Below, piece after piece: positions 9,839 through 20,019 of a DNA stretch of 64,000 nucleotides. Position 1 is the first letter of the stretch. Every line of letters begins with the position of its first letter. The notes beneath the pieces were generated by a model. That model was given only the letters and a program-made list of their open reading frames with translations. It searched no databases and was not told where the DNA came from. The DNA lies in NCBI RefSeq assembly GCF_014773485.1, contig NZ_JACXBP010000004.1:248001-312000 (forward strand). Reading direction: 5' to 3'. The stretch is from Erwinia aphidicola. Its GTDB lineage: Bacteria > Pseudomonadota > Gammaproteobacteria > Enterobacterales > Enterobacteriaceae. The position numbers were made by a program, and so were the translations under genes.

Positions 9839-10666
9839 TTGGATAGCCTGTTAAAACTTCCTGTGGCGAGTGGGTCCAGAGTCAGGATTTTACAGATAAC
9901 GGATACCCACCTTTTTGCAGGTAAACACGAAACGTTACTCGGTGTGAACACCTGGGCCAGTTATGACGCGGTACTGGAGGCGATCGCCGCCGGGCAGCGT
10001 CATTACGATCTGATTGTCGCCACTGGCGACCTGGCGCAGGATCACTCGGTCGAAGCCTATCAGCATTTTGCTGAGGGTATTGCTCGCCTGCCGGCTCCCT
10101 GCGTCTGGCTGCCCGGCAATCACGACTTTCAGCCGGCGATGTTCAGCACGCTGGCGGAGTCGAGTATTGCCGATGAAAAGCAGGTGCTGGTGGGCGATCG
10201 CTGGCAAATCGTGCTGCTGGACAGCCAGGTGTTCGGCGTCCCGCACGGTGAGTTAAGTGACTACCAGCTGGAGTGGCTGGAGCGCGCGCTGGCCGCTGAA
10301 CCCCAGCGCCACACGCTGGTACTGCTGCATCATCATCCCCTGCCTTCCGGCTGCTCCTGGCTCGATCAGCACAGCCTGCGCAATCCGCATATGCTGGATG
10401 CGGTATTACAGCGCTACCCGCTGGCAAAAACCTTGCTGTGTGGGCATATTCATCAGGAGCTTGACCTCGACTGGCACGGACGGCGCGTGCTGGCCAGCCC
10501 GTCCACCTGCGTCCAGTTTAAACCCCACTGCACCAACTTCACCATTGATGCGGAAGCGCCGGGATGGCGCTGGCTGGATCTGTATGATGACGGACGGCTG
10601 GAAACCGAAGTTCAGCGTCTGGCTACCCGCAAATTTAACCCCGATCTCGACTCAGAAGGATACTGA
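9839..10666 (+). CDS. cpdA: cpdA: 3',5'-cyclic-AMP phosphodiesterase
   Basis: CpdA hydrolyses cAMP and so damps CRP-dependent catabolite control. The 275-residue protein carries the calcineurin-like metallophosphoesterase motifs in order: TDTHL (Asp22, His24), GDLAQD near 64, GNHD near 95, LLHHHPLP near 162 and GHIHQE near 200. The start is TTG at 9839, supported by AAGGA at 9828-9832 with a six-base spacer and by the MDSLLKLP N-terminus. The rare start may limit expression. It is followed three bases later by yqiA. Confidence 0.95.
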   Translation: MDSLLKLPVASGSRVRILQITDTHLFAGKHETLLGVNTWASYDAVLEAIAAGQRHYDLIVATGDLAQDHSVEAYQHFAEGIARLPAPCVWLPGNHDFQPAMFSTLAESSIADEKQVLVGDRWQIVLLDSQVFGVPHGELSDYQLEWLERALAAEPQRHTLVLLHHHPLPSGCSWLDQHSLRNPHMLDAVLQRYPLAKTLLCGHIHQELDLDWHGRRVLASPSTCVQFKPHCTNFTIDAEAPGWRWLDLYDDGRLETEVQRLATRKFNPDLDSEGY

Positions 10667-10669
10667 TCG

Positions 10670-11248
10670 ATGGCAACCCTGCTCTATCTGCACGGTTTCA
10701 ACAGCTCTCCGCAGTCGGCAAAAGCGACCATCTTTAAACAGTGGCTGGCGCAGCACCACCCAAAAATTACCCTGCATGTGCCGCAACTGCCGGCATTTCC
10801 CGCTGAGGCTGCGGCCCTGCTGGAGGAGTTTGTCATGAAGTCGGCGGGCGAACCGCTGGGTATTATTGGCTCTTCCCTTGGCGGCTATTATGCCACCTGG
10901 CTGTCGCAATGCTTTGCGCTGCCTGCGGTGGTGGTGAACCCGGCGGTACGCCCGTTTGAGCTGCTGGCGGATTACCTTGGCAATAATGAGAACCCATACA
11001 CCGGCCAGCAATATGTGTTAGAGTCTCGCCATATTTACGATCTAAAAGTGATGCAGATTGACCCGTTAGAGTCGCCGGATTTGATCTGGCTGCTGCAACA
11101 AACGGGCGATGAAGTGCTCGACTACCGCCAGGCTCTGGACTACTACAGCGCCTGTCGTCAAACGGTAGAAGAGGGCGGAAACCATGCTTTTATCGGATTC
11201 GAACGCCATTTCTCCGCAATGATCGATTTCCTGGGCTTCCGGGACTGA
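10670..11248 (+). CDS. yqiA: yqiA: alpha/beta-hydrolase esterase
   Basis: A small esterase of 192 residues (E. coli YqiA 193), reported to cleave palmitoyl-CoA and p-nitrophenyl esters. The nucleophile elbow is GSSLGG near residue 66; [10 protein letters not shown] at the N-terminus forms the oxyanion region, and the catalytic His is probably in [10 protein letters not shown] near the C-terminus. Its ribosome site (AGAAGGA) lies within the end of cpdA. It precedes parE by 54 bases. Confidence 0.93.
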   Translation: MATLLYLHGFNSSPQSAKATIFKQWLAQHHPKITLHVPQLPAFPAEAAALLEEFVMKSAGEPLGIIGSSLGGYYATWLSQCFALPAVVVNPAVRPFELLADYLGNNENPYTGQQYVLESRHIYDLKVMQIDPLESPDLIWLLQQTGDEVLDYRQALDYYSACRQTVEEGGNHAFIGFERHFSAMIDFLGFRD

Positions 11249-13198
<1,950 letters not shown>

Positions 13199-13221
13199 CG
13201 CTTCGTAGTGGCATTAACAGT

Positions 13222-13260
13222 CAGCCCGAAGTGGAAACCCCCTTCGGGCTGAGTTTTTAT
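13222..13260 (+). terminator. Intrinsic terminator of parE
   Basis: A 10-bp stem (CAGCCCGAAG / CTTCGGGCTG) with a 10-base loop ends at 13251 and is followed by AGTTTTTATT. It lies 23 bases after the parE stop. Confidence 0.9.
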
Positions 13261-13376
13261 TATTCGCCGGCCAACCTCGGCAGATTGCGCTGAATATCGT
13301 TAATTAAAATGCTGGTGGCGTTAATTTCCTGGCCGCCATTACACCACTTCAGGCGACAGAAAGCGTGTATTTCCAC
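13260..13376 (-). pseudogene. Possible gene remnant, 38 codons
   Basis: On the minus strand a short frame from GTG at 13376 to TAA at 13260 reads with protein-like composition, including HAFCRLKWCNGG and an end of NDIQRNLPRLAGE. An in-frame stop sits four codons upstream of the GTG and I see no ribosome site, so it looks more like the tail of a decayed gene than an intact one. I do not recognise the family. Its stop overlaps the parE terminator. Confidence 0.2.
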
Positions 13377-13448
13377 AGGATTGCCTCACTTTCTCTTTTA
13401 TAAGTTAAGTTGCATTGAAAGCCGAATGTATAAATTTGATTTCAAACT

Positions 13449-14006
13449 TCAGCGTTGAAACAGCTTACTGTTAAGAAAAATATGAAGTAATCCCATGGCT
13501 CCATGAGCGAAAAAATAGATTTCAACAAACGTTGTCAGATTTTTATGCCAGTGTATCACGCTATGCGCCAGCGGGTTTTGCGCAGCATTCAAGAGAAACC
13601 AGATCCCCCCGGAAAGGGCAACGCCCAGCAGTGACAGCACGCCCAGCCCCTGAATGGTGGCAGCGATACCTCCTGAATGGGCTTCAGGCAGACGCAGGCG
13701 CTTCAGCGTGGCGATATCTTGCGCAATGTCGCTAAAATCAAAATGTAACCAGGAAAAATAATAGCGCGCACCGCGCTGCGCTAACATCCAGCCCAGCATG
13801 AGGGCGCCCAACATAATTAGAGAGAACCCGGAAATAACATGCATCCAGGTGATAATGCTCGTCAGGCCTTGCTCATCCAGCGCTTCCCGTTCAGTAAAGT
13901 TAGAATTAATAATCTGCGCAAGGATCATCAGCGCAACGAGAATATGCAGGCCGCGAAAAAATGGCGCATCTGCGTGCGGTAGCGAGATCCTGATAGCTTT
14001 ATTCAC
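13449..14006 (-). CDS. Cytochrome b561-family membrane protein
   Basis: A 185-residue integral membrane protein with four predicted transmembrane helices, typical of the b561/CybB group that passes electrons from quinol or reduces superoxide. Candidate haem histidines lie in RGLHILVALM, TWMHVISGF, SVIHWHKN and FFAHGAMGLLH, that is one or two per helix. It stands alone on the minus strand. Its neighbours (LysR, ygiN, mdaB) include quinone-redox genes, which fits a respiratory or quinone role but does not prove it. The exact b561 subgroup was not resolved. Confidence 0.78.
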   Translation of the reverse strand: MNKAIRISLPHADAPFFRGLHILVALMILAQIINSNFTEREALDEQGLTSIITWMHVISGFSLIMLGALMLGWMLAQRGARYYFSWLHFDFSDIAQDIATLKRLRLPEAHSGGIAATIQGLGVLSLLGVALSGGIWFLLNAAQNPLAHSVIHWHKNLTTFVEIYFFAHGAMGLLHIFLNSKLFQR

Positions 14007-14229
14007 GAGGGTTTTCCCGTTAATTTTGTTCTTCTGGCTGATGCTAGCGATTGTGACAAGGAATGATTAAATTAACCTTAATGAAAAAATGAAGGATGAT
14101 ATTGAGTCTGGCAAAACAGACCTGCGGCCGGACGCGGGCTAAAACGGCATGTTTTTTATCAACTTCTGTTAGAATTGATACGCCATTCGCATCCAGTTGG
14201 GTGCGCTCTTCTAACCACAAGGCCCTCTC

Positions 14230-15132
14230 GTGAAAATCACCCTTGAAGAGTTACGCGCGTGGGTGGTGGTGGTCGACACCGGTTCGATCACCGCTGCTGC
14301 AGACCAGCTAAACCAGACCACCTCCGGCATCAGCCGTGCGCTGAGTCGCCTGGAGAGCAAGCTGCAGACCACGCTGCTGCACCGCACCACCCGCCGTATT
14401 GCGCTGACTGAGGAAGGGCAGATCTTCCTGGAGCACGCCCGCCAGATTATTCGTTCGGTAGAGACTGCCGAAGAGCAGATCGCCCAGCGGCGAGAAATCC
14501 CTTCCGGGCGCCTGCGCGTCAATGCCGCCACGCCGTTTATGCTGCATGTGATTGTGCCGCTGATGGCGGAGTTTTCACGCCGCTACCCGCTGATCCAGCT
14601 GGAGTTAAATACTGATGAGGTGGTGATCGACCTGCTGGAGCAGCAGACCGATATCGCTATCCGCATCGGCGACCTGCGCGACTCCACCATGCACGCGCGC
14701 GCGCTCGGCAGCAGTAAGCTGCGGCTGATGGCCAGCCCGGACTATCTTGCCCGCCACGGTACGCCGCACAGCGTGGCAGATATGGTGGAGAATCATCAGC
14801 TGCTGGGCTTTAGCAATCTCGATCAGCACAACGTCTGGCCGGTGTGGCGTTCGGAAGGGGTGTTTTTGCAGATCAAACCGACGGTGTTTGCCTCCAGTGG
14901 CGAAACGCTGCGCCAGCTGGCGGTTAACGGCATGGGGATTACGCGTATTTCTGATTTTCTCAGCCGCGAGGATCTGGCTGAAGGCCGGTTAATCCCGGTG
15001 CTGGTTGCTGAAACGCACGAGATGCGCCATCCCATCCATGCGGTTTACTACCGCAACAGCACGCTGTCGACGCGCATCAGCTGTTTTCTGGACTACCTCA
15101 GCGAACAGTTCGCCAGCAAAACGCTGTTATAG
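14230..15132 (+). CDS. LysR-family transcriptional regulator (YafC-like)
   Basis: A 300-residue LysR regulator with an N-terminal winged helix-turn-helix (residues 1-60, with TGSITAAADQLNQTTSGISRA split over the helices) and a periplasmic-binding-like effector domain. The GRLRVNAATPFMLH hinge and VYYRNSTLSTRI end resemble E. coli YafC and its relatives. The start is GTG at 14230, with only AAGG upstream. It converges on ygiN-mdaB and is divergent from the b561 gene across 223 bases, so the b561 gene is a possible target. The effector is unknown. Confidence 0.88.
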   Translation: MKITLEELRAWVVVVDTGSITAAADQLNQTTSGISRALSRLESKLQTTLLHRTTRRIALTEEGQIFLEHARQIIRSVETAEEQIAQRREIPSGRLRVNAATPFMLHVIVPLMAEFSRRYPLIQLELNTDEVVIDLLEQQTDIAIRIGDLRDSTMHARALGSSKLRLMASPDYLARHGTPHSVADMVENHQLLGFSNLDQHNVWPVWRSEGVFLQIKPTVFASSGETLRQLAVNGMGITRISDFLSREDLAEGRLIPVLVAETHEMRHPIHAVYYRNSTLSTRISCFLDYLSEQFASKTLL

Positions 15133-15141
15133 GACGTTCAA

Positions 15142-15168
15142 GGGCCGACCGAAAAAGAAGGTCGGCCC
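15142..15168. repeat. Short hairpin repeat (ggtcg type), LysR/ygiN gap
   Basis: GGGCCGACC pairs perfectly with GGTCGGCCC across a loop of GAAAAAGAA, and CCTAC follows. It is one copy of a dispersed hairpin family seen many times in this window and could act as a bidirectional terminator between the two convergent genes. Confidence 0.85.
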
Positions 15169-15185
15169 CTACCTGATGCGAGGGT

Positions 15186-15494
15186 TTAAAACGCCGGCTC
15201 TAGGACGAAAATCTTCACATCAACCACATCATGCTTAATCGCCGTGCGGTGGCGTTCCATATGGTCGGCCTGCTGGTGCTGCTCAAGGTGGCGCAGCGAC
15301 TCCCAGTGCTCAACCATAAAGATCGACTCCGGCGAATGCTGCTTCCACGGCACCTGGGCTTTGTGGTCGATCAGCGTCTGATAGCTGCCGCAGCCCTCTT
15401 CAGCCAGCACGATTGGCGTTAACGTCTCTATCGCCTGCAGAACAGCAGTACGGCGGCCTGGCTTGATACAAATTTCCGCAATCACGGTCAGCAT
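15186..15494 (-). CDS. ygiN: ygiN: quinol monooxygenase (ABM domain)
   Basis: A 102-residue antibiotic-biosynthesis-monooxygenase fold protein, similar to E. coli YgiN (104 residues), which oxidises quinols and works with MdaB in a proposed quinone redox cycle. The typical start MLTVIAEI, the EEGC turn and MVEHWESLRHLEQH are present. It lies 37 bases downstream of mdaB on the same strand and is probably co-transcribed with it. Confidence 0.9.
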   Translation of the reverse strand: MLTVIAEICIKPGRRTAVLQAIETLTPIVLAEEGCGSYQTLIDHKAQVPWKQHSPESIFMVEHWESLRHLEQHQQADHMERHRTAIKHDVVDVKIFVLEPAF

Positions 15495-15531
15495 ACTGTT
15501 TTCCTTCTTACTCGAATGGGCGAACTACCAG

Positions 15532-16113
15532 TTAAGCAAAAATTTCGCTCAGATGAGTCCGATAGCGTGCGATATCCCCGGCAATATCCGGCTGTTTGAT
15601 CACATCGTTACAGATAAAGGTCGGCAGACCGTCCATGCCAAGGAACTGGTTGGCTTTGTGGAAGTGCAGATACAGGCCGTCGACGCCGACGCCCTCGAAG
15701 AACTGCTCAGGGTCGGTAAACGCCTGCAGCGGTGCATTCCAGGTGAGGGAGAGCATATAGTTTTTACCCTGCAGCAGGCCGCCTGAACCATATTTTTTCG
15801 CCGCGTCGGAGCGGGTCCGGCCATCGCTGGCGTACAGTTTGCCGTGACCTTCGGTAAACACTTCGTCGATGTATTTTTTCAGCGTCCACGGTTCGCCCAT
15901 CCACCAGCCCGGCATCTGGTAAATGAGGGTATCGGCGGCGAGGTATTTTTCAATTTCGTCGGCGACCACATACCCGTCGTCGACCACGGTGACATTGACC
16001 TGGTGACCGGCATCGCGCAGGAAGCTGGCGGCAACGTTGGTCAGGGTATGGTTTAACTCGCCTTTGGAGTGGGCGAAGGCTTTACCGGCATCAATAATTA
16101 AAATCTGGCTCAT
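15532..16113 (-). CDS. mdaB: mdaB: NADPH:quinone reductase
   Basis: A 193-residue flavodoxin-like FAD enzyme that reduces quinones by two electrons and protects against redox-cycling drugs. The length is identical to E. coli MdaB. The start SQILIIDAGKAFAHSKGELN, YQMPGWWMGEPW and GVGVDGLYLHFH segments are characteristic. It leads the mdaB-ygiN pair on the minus strand and is divergent from the pheC-like gene across 146 bases. Confidence 0.95.
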   Translation of the reverse strand: MSQILIIDAGKAFAHSKGELNHTLTNVAASFLRDAGHQVNVTVVDDGYVVADEIEKYLAADTLIYQMPGWWMGEPWTLKKYIDEVFTEGHGKLYASDGRTRSDAAKKYGSGGLLQGKNYMLSLTWNAPLQAFTDPEQFFEGVGVDGLYLHFHKANQFLGMDGLPTFICNDVIKQPDIAGDIARYRTHLSEIFA

Positions 16114-16259
16114 GAATTTCTCTCAGCTGTGTGCAATTTCTGTGAGTCTACCGGAGGACAGCGCCGGGAAAAATGTGGTATCAATCACAATACTCTTGCG
16201 TTTTAAGCAACAATGCAGGGAACAGGACCGACAGTGATAACAACAATGAGAGAAAAAGC

Positions 16260-17030
16260 ATGATGATGAAATCCGGGGTGGTCATCGCCCTGATGCTAGT
16301 GGCAGGTAGTGCCAGCGCCCAATCGCGCCTCGACCGCGTGATGCAAAGCAAGACCTTAACCGTGTGTACTACCGGGGATTATAAGCCTTACACCTACCTG
16401 CGCCCGGACGGCAGTTACGAAGGCATTGATATCTCACTGGCGCAGTCGCTGGCGAAAAGCCTCGGTGCGGAAGTGAAGTGGGTGCCGACCAGCTGGAAAA
16501 CCATGACCCCCGATTTTATTGCCAAGCAGTGTGACGTGGCGCTGGGCGGCGTATCGGTGACGCTGAAGCGCCAGCAGACGGCATGGTTTGCTAACCCGCT
16601 GGACACCGACGGCAAAATCCCGCTGGTGCGCTGCGCCGATAAAAAGAAATACCGCACCGTTGAGCAGATGAACAAAGCGTCGGTGCGCCTGATCGAACCG
16701 GCGGGCGGCACCAATGAGGCCTTTGTTCATGCGTATCTGCCGCAGGCAAATCTGACGTTATTCCATGACAACGTGACGATTTTCCAGCAGCTGGTAGATA
16801 AGAAAGCCGATGTGATGATCACCGATGCATCGGAAGCGCTGTACCAGCAGAAGCGTTTTCCGCAGCTGTGCGCGATCAACCCGGATAAGCCGCTGCAGTA
16901 CGGCGAGAAGGCGTGGATGCTGCCGCGTGATGATATCAGCTGGAAGATGTACGTTGACCAGTGGCTGCACCTCAGCAAAGCCACCGGTGAGTATCAGCAG
17001 GTTGTCGGGCAGTGGTTAGCCGCCAAATAA
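16260..17030 (+). CDS. pheC: pheC-like periplasmic cyclohexadienyl dehydratase
   Basis: The protein has the solute-binding fold of amino-acid ABC receptors but matches the Pseudomonas PheC pattern: SRLDRVMQSKTLTVCTTGDY, PTSWKTM, GGTNEAF, DNVTIFQQLVDKKAD, EKAWMLPRDD and YVDQWLHLSK. PheC turns prephenate or arogenate into phenylpyruvate or phenylalanine in the periplasm. A 20-residue signal peptide ends SASA. In TDASEA, Glu192 (172 in the mature protein) sits where the reported general acid Glu173 of the Pseudomonas enzyme lies, so activity is likely. No permease or ATPase gene adjoins it, which also argues against transport. The start is one of three consecutive ATGs; the first is used. Confidence 0.82.
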   Translation: MMMKSGVVIALMLVAGSASAQSRLDRVMQSKTLTVCTTGDYKPYTYLRPDGSYEGIDISLAQSLAKSLGAEVKWVPTSWKTMTPDFIAKQCDVALGGVSVTLKRQQTAWFANPLDTDGKIPLVRCADKKKYRTVEQMNKASVRLIEPAGGTNEAFVHAYLPQANLTLFHDNVTIFQQLVDKKADVMITDASEALYQQKRFPQLCAINPDKPLQYGEKAWMLPRDDISWKMYVDQWLHLSKATGEYQQVVGQWLAAK

Positions 17031-17035
17031 CCTGA

Positions 17036-17059
17036 CAGGGTCGGGCATGTCCGACCCTG
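17036..17059. repeat. Short hairpin repeat (catg-centred type), pheC/aldolase gap
   Basis: CAGGGTCGG and CCGACCCTG pair perfectly around GCATGT, six bases after the pheC-like stop and 15 bases before the aldolase stop. It belongs to the catg-centred subgroup also found at 45473 and 53609. Confidence 0.85.
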
Positions 17060-17073
17060 GATTCACTTCCCGG

Positions 17074-17937
17074 TTAACGATACAGATCCGCTTTCCCGGC
17101 CGAGCCAAACAGCGACATCTTGTAGGCGATCACCTCTTTTGCCGCCTGGATCGGCTGCGGATAGATCACGTTCGGATCCCACCACGCCTCAAGGCTTAAG
17201 ATCTCACGCGCTTTGGCAAAGTAGGCATACTTCATATCGCTGGAGATGTTGATCTTGCCAACGCCGAGCGTCACCGATTCGGCGATCTCCGCATCCGGGT
17301 TCGCCGAGCCGCCGTGCAGCACCAGCGGGATCGTCACGCGCTGCGAGATATCGCGCAGAATATGCATCTGCAATTCCGGCTTGAGATCCTTCGGATAGAT
17401 GCCGTGCGCGGTACCAATGGCCACCGCCAGCGTATCGACGCCGGTGCGCGCCACAAAATCCTCCGCCTGTGCCGGATCGGTGTAGATCACTTTACTCACG
17501 CCCCCCTCTACCGAGGTGCCGGTATCGCCAATGGTGCCCAGCTCGCCCTCCACCGAGATCCCCACCGCGTGCGCCAGCTTTACCACCTCCTGCGTCAGCG
17601 CCACGTTCTCTTCATACGGCAGCAGCGACCCGTCGATCATCACCGAGGTAAAGCCGCACCGAATGGCGCGCTGCACGTGCTCAACCGACGCGCCGTGGTC
17701 GAGATGGATCACAAACGGGATGCGGCTGCGCAGCGTGCGCTCGCGCACGTAGCCAAAGAACTCATCGGTCACGAACTCCAGCTCGCTGGGGTGGATGGAG
17801 ATAATCGCCGGGCTGTTGCTGGCTTCAGCCTGCTCAACCACCGCGCGGATAAAGCAGCTGTCGGCGACGTTAAACGCCCCAATGGCGAAGCGGTTTTCAC
17901 GGGTGGGTTTTAACAGTTCGTGCATTGACATCAACAT
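17074..17937 (-). CDS. Class II ketose-bisphosphate aldolase
   Basis: A 287-residue zinc-dependent aldolase of the FbaA/GatY/KbaY family, which splits a ketose 1,6-bisphosphate into dihydroxyacetone phosphate and an aldehyde. FVIHLDHGASVEHV carries the catalytic Asp and a zinc His, SVEGELGTIG another ligand region, AIGTAHGIY and LVLHGGS the remaining zinc histidines, and NISSD the phosphate site. It is the last gene of the PTS operon, so its substrate should be the phosphorylated sugar imported by that PTS. Whether that is fructose, tagatose or something else cannot be read from the sequence. Confidence 0.88.
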   Translation of the reverse strand: MLMSMHELLKPTRENRFAIGAFNVADSCFIRAVVEQAEASNSPAIISIHPSELEFVTDEFFGYVRERTLRSRIPFVIHLDHGASVEHVQRAIRCGFTSVMIDGSLLPYEENVALTQEVVKLAHAVGISVEGELGTIGDTGTSVEGGVSKVIYTDPAQAEDFVARTGVDTLAVAIGTAHGIYPKDLKPELQMHILRDISQRVTIPLVLHGGSANPDAEIAESVTLGVGKINISSDMKYAYFAKAREILSLEAWWDPNVIYPQPIQAAKEVIAYKMSLFGSAGKADLYR

Positions 17938-17982
17938 GGTCTATTTCCTCAGGGTCAGATTTCAGGCAAGACTTTCCTGCAC

Positions 17983-18071
17983 CAGTGACGGGTCACTGAC
18001 GGAATGCAGGGCGAACGGAAAAAATTAACGGTGACGCTTTACGGGCAGAGCGGGAGCCGCAGAGAGGCTCC
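17983..18071 (-). repeat. Paired inverted repeats between PTS IIC and aldolase genes
   Basis: The 143-base gap holds two short stems: CAGTGAC/GTCACTG at 17983-17998 and GGAGCC/GGCTCC at 18053-18071, just after the IIC stop. Neither is followed directly by a T-run on the minus strand. They may stabilise or partly terminate the transcript and lower aldolase expression relative to the transporter. Confidence 0.45.
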
Positions 18072-18080
18072 AGCCCCACT

Positions 18081-19172
18081 TCATTCCAGGGTAAATTTAA
18101 TGTCTTCGTCGCGCACGCTGGCGTCGTCCACGTCGTCGAACTCTTCATCCGCCGCCGTCACCGGCTTCTTCAGCAGCGACAGCATCACGCCGCAGATGAC
18201 CGTGCCGATGCCCAGCGCCAGGCAGAACAGCGCGGGTTTGGTGAACAGCGGCACCACAAACATTCCGCCGTGCGGTACCGGTGCCTCCACGCCCCAGACC
18301 ATGATCAGCCCGCCAGCGATGGCCGAGGCAACGACGCAGCTGCCGACCACGCGGAACAGGTCGCGGGCGGCAATCGGGATCACCCCTTCGGTGATCAGGC
18401 AGATGCCCATCGGGAACGCCGCCTTCAGCGCCTCTTTCTCTGCCCGGGTGTATTTATTGCGCGTCAGCAGGAAGGAGAGGGTGATGCCAAACGGCGGGAT
18501 CATTGAGCCGACAAACTTCACCGCTTCCGGCCCGTAAATGCCGTCGACCAGCATGCCGTCAGCGAAGAGCGACATGGTTTTGTTTACCGGCCCGCCGAAG
18601 TCAAAGGTGGCCATTGCGCCGAGGATAGCCCCCATCAGGAAGCGGGAACCGCCCTGCATCGACTCCAGCAGGTGGTACAGCGCTTTCTGCAGCCAGGCGA
18701 TCGGCTGGCCAATCAAGGTCATCATCAGCAGCCCGGCGATAATGGTGCTGAGTACCGGCAGGATCATCACCGGCATCAGCCCCTGCATCGAAGCAGGCAG
18801 TTTGATGGTGCGCCGCAGCAGCAGCACGGTGTAACCGACCAGGAATCCGCCGAGGATGCCGCCGATAAACCCGGTGCCGATCTGTCCGCAGATAAAGCCG
18901 ACGATCAGTCCCGGCGCAAAGCCGGGGCGGTCGGCAATCGACCAGGCAATGGCAGCCGCGATCAGCGGCACGATCAGCCCCATCCCCCAGCCGCCAATTT
19001 GATTCAGCATCCAGGCGATAGTCCCCGGGTGTTTCCCCACGTCCGGCCCGCCGATCACCTGGCCAAGCGCAATACAGATCCCGGCGGCGACGATCAGCGG
19101 GATCATCCACGAGATGCCGGTCAGCAGATGCCCCTTTATCTCTTGTCCTATGTTGCTGGTTTGCGTACGCAT
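18081..19172 (-). CDS. PTS fructose-family permease, EIIC
   Basis: The 363-residue inner-membrane sugar channel of a fructose-family phosphotransferase system. About nine or ten hydrophobic segments are visible, with GAMATFDFGGPVNK and the substrate-site motif LITEGVIPIAARD near residue 270 that is typical of FruA-like EIIC. The C-terminal 25 residues are acidic and cytoplasmic. It is a stand-alone IIC, with IIB and IIA encoded by separate genes just upstream, as in the Frw/Frv-type systems. The transported sugar is unknown. Confidence 0.92.
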   Translation of the reverse strand: MRTQTSNIGQEIKGHLLTGISWMIPLIVAAGICIALGQVIGGPDVGKHPGTIAWMLNQIGGWGMGLIVPLIAAAIAWSIADRPGFAPGLIVGFICGQIGTGFIGGILGGFLVGYTVLLLRRTIKLPASMQGLMPVMILPVLSTIIAGLLMMTLIGQPIAWLQKALYHLLESMQGGSRFLMGAILGAMATFDFGGPVNKTMSLFADGMLVDGIYGPEAVKFVGSMIPPFGITLSFLLTRNKYTRAEKEALKAAFPMGICLITEGVIPIAARDLFRVVGSCVVASAIAGGLIMVWGVEAPVPHGGMFVVPLFTKPALFCLALGIGTVICGVMLSLLKKPVTAADEEFDDVDDASVRDEDIKFTLE

Positions 19173-19194
19173 AGTGATTTCCCCGAATGACGGT

Positions 19195-19509
19195 TCAGGC
19201 GCGCTCTAACGAGCCGGCCACTTTTTCCAGGAATTTCACCGGGGACTTGATCACGATATCGGTTTTGACCCGTACCACCGGCTTGCCTTTGAAACGCTCT
19301 TCGCCGTTGATTTTGATATCCACCGCGAGGATCACCACGTCAGCGGCGGCGATATCCGCTGCGCTCAGGGCATGCTCGGTGCCGATGGTGCCCTGGGTCT
19401 CCACCAGGATGTCGAAGTTGAGCGCTTTCGCGCCCTTAATCAGTTTTTCACGCGCGATGTAGGTATGCGCGATGCCTGCGGTGCAGGCGGCCACACAAAC
19501 GATTTTCAT
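19195..19509 (-). CDS. PTS fructose-family EIIB with variant phosphocysteine loop
   Basis: A 104-residue stand-alone EIIB that would take phosphate from EIIA onto a cysteine and pass it to the sugar. The active-site loop reads AACTAGIAHTYIARE, with Cys9 as the phosphorylation site. Most relatives have CPTGxAHT or CPxGxAHT, so Pro-Thr is replaced by Thr-Ala here. The rest of the fold (ETQGTIGTEHALSA, ADVVILAVDIKI) is normal. It lies 18 bases downstream of the IIA gene and 22 bases upstream of IIC. Confidence 0.92.
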   Translation of the reverse strand: MKIVCVAACTAGIAHTYIAREKLIKGAKALNFDILVETQGTIGTEHALSAADIAAADVVILAVDIKINGEERFKGKPVVRVKTDIVIKSPVKFLEKVAGSLERA

Positions 19510-19527
19510 GATGTGCCTCGCTTCTTA

Positions 19528-19998
19528 TTAACAGAGGTCTGTTTCCGCGTACTGGCTGAACAGTTGGATAATGCTGTCGGCATCCTGCTCCTGTAACAGT
19601 TGGGCAATCACCTCATCATCGGCCAGCGCGCAGGCCACCTGAGACAGCAGGCGAATATGCGTGGTGTTTTGATCCTCCATGCGTACCGCGAACAAAATAA
19701 TGCAGCGCACTTCGCTGCCGTCGAGCGTTTCCCACGGAATATCGGCGCGGGTGCGGCCGATAGCCAGGGTGGTCTGCTTCACCGCCAGCGATTTGCCGTG
19801 TGGAATGGCGATATGATTTTCAAAGCCGGTGGAGCCCTCTGCTTCACGTAAATAGACGTCGTGAATAAAATCCTCTTTTGAGGTCAGGGCGCCATCCGCA
19901 TACAGCAGGTCGGTCAGTTCACGGATCGCTTCATCTTTACTGCGGGCGTTCATGTCTAACTTGACGCGCCGGGCGCTGAGAATCTTATTAATATCCAT
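19528..19998 (-). CDS. PTS fructose-family EIIA
   Basis: A 156-residue EIIA (PtsN/fructose type) that accepts phosphate from HPr. The phosphorylated residue is His67 in HIAIPHGKS. The ATG at 19998 is chosen because AGAGG lies seven bases upstream of it; an in-frame TTG at 20004 would be too close to that site. It starts 21 bases after the PRD regulator gene ends, so regulator and transporter form one operon. Confidence 0.93.
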   Translation of the reverse strand: MDINKILSARRVKLDMNARSKDEAIRELTDLLYADGALTSKEDFIHDVYLREAEGSTGFENHIAIPHGKSLAVKQTTLAIGRTRADIPWETLDGSEVRCIILFAVRMEDQNTTHIRLLSQVACALADDEVIAQLLQEQDADSIIQLFSQYAETDLC

Positions 19999-20019
19999 CG
20001 GCAAACCTCTTTAAAAACG

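Noticed and set aside
16260..17030. Amino-acid ABC transporter receptor
   Set aside because: The fold is shared, but the sequence follows PheC closely, keeps its catalytic Glu, and no permease or ATPase gene is nearby.
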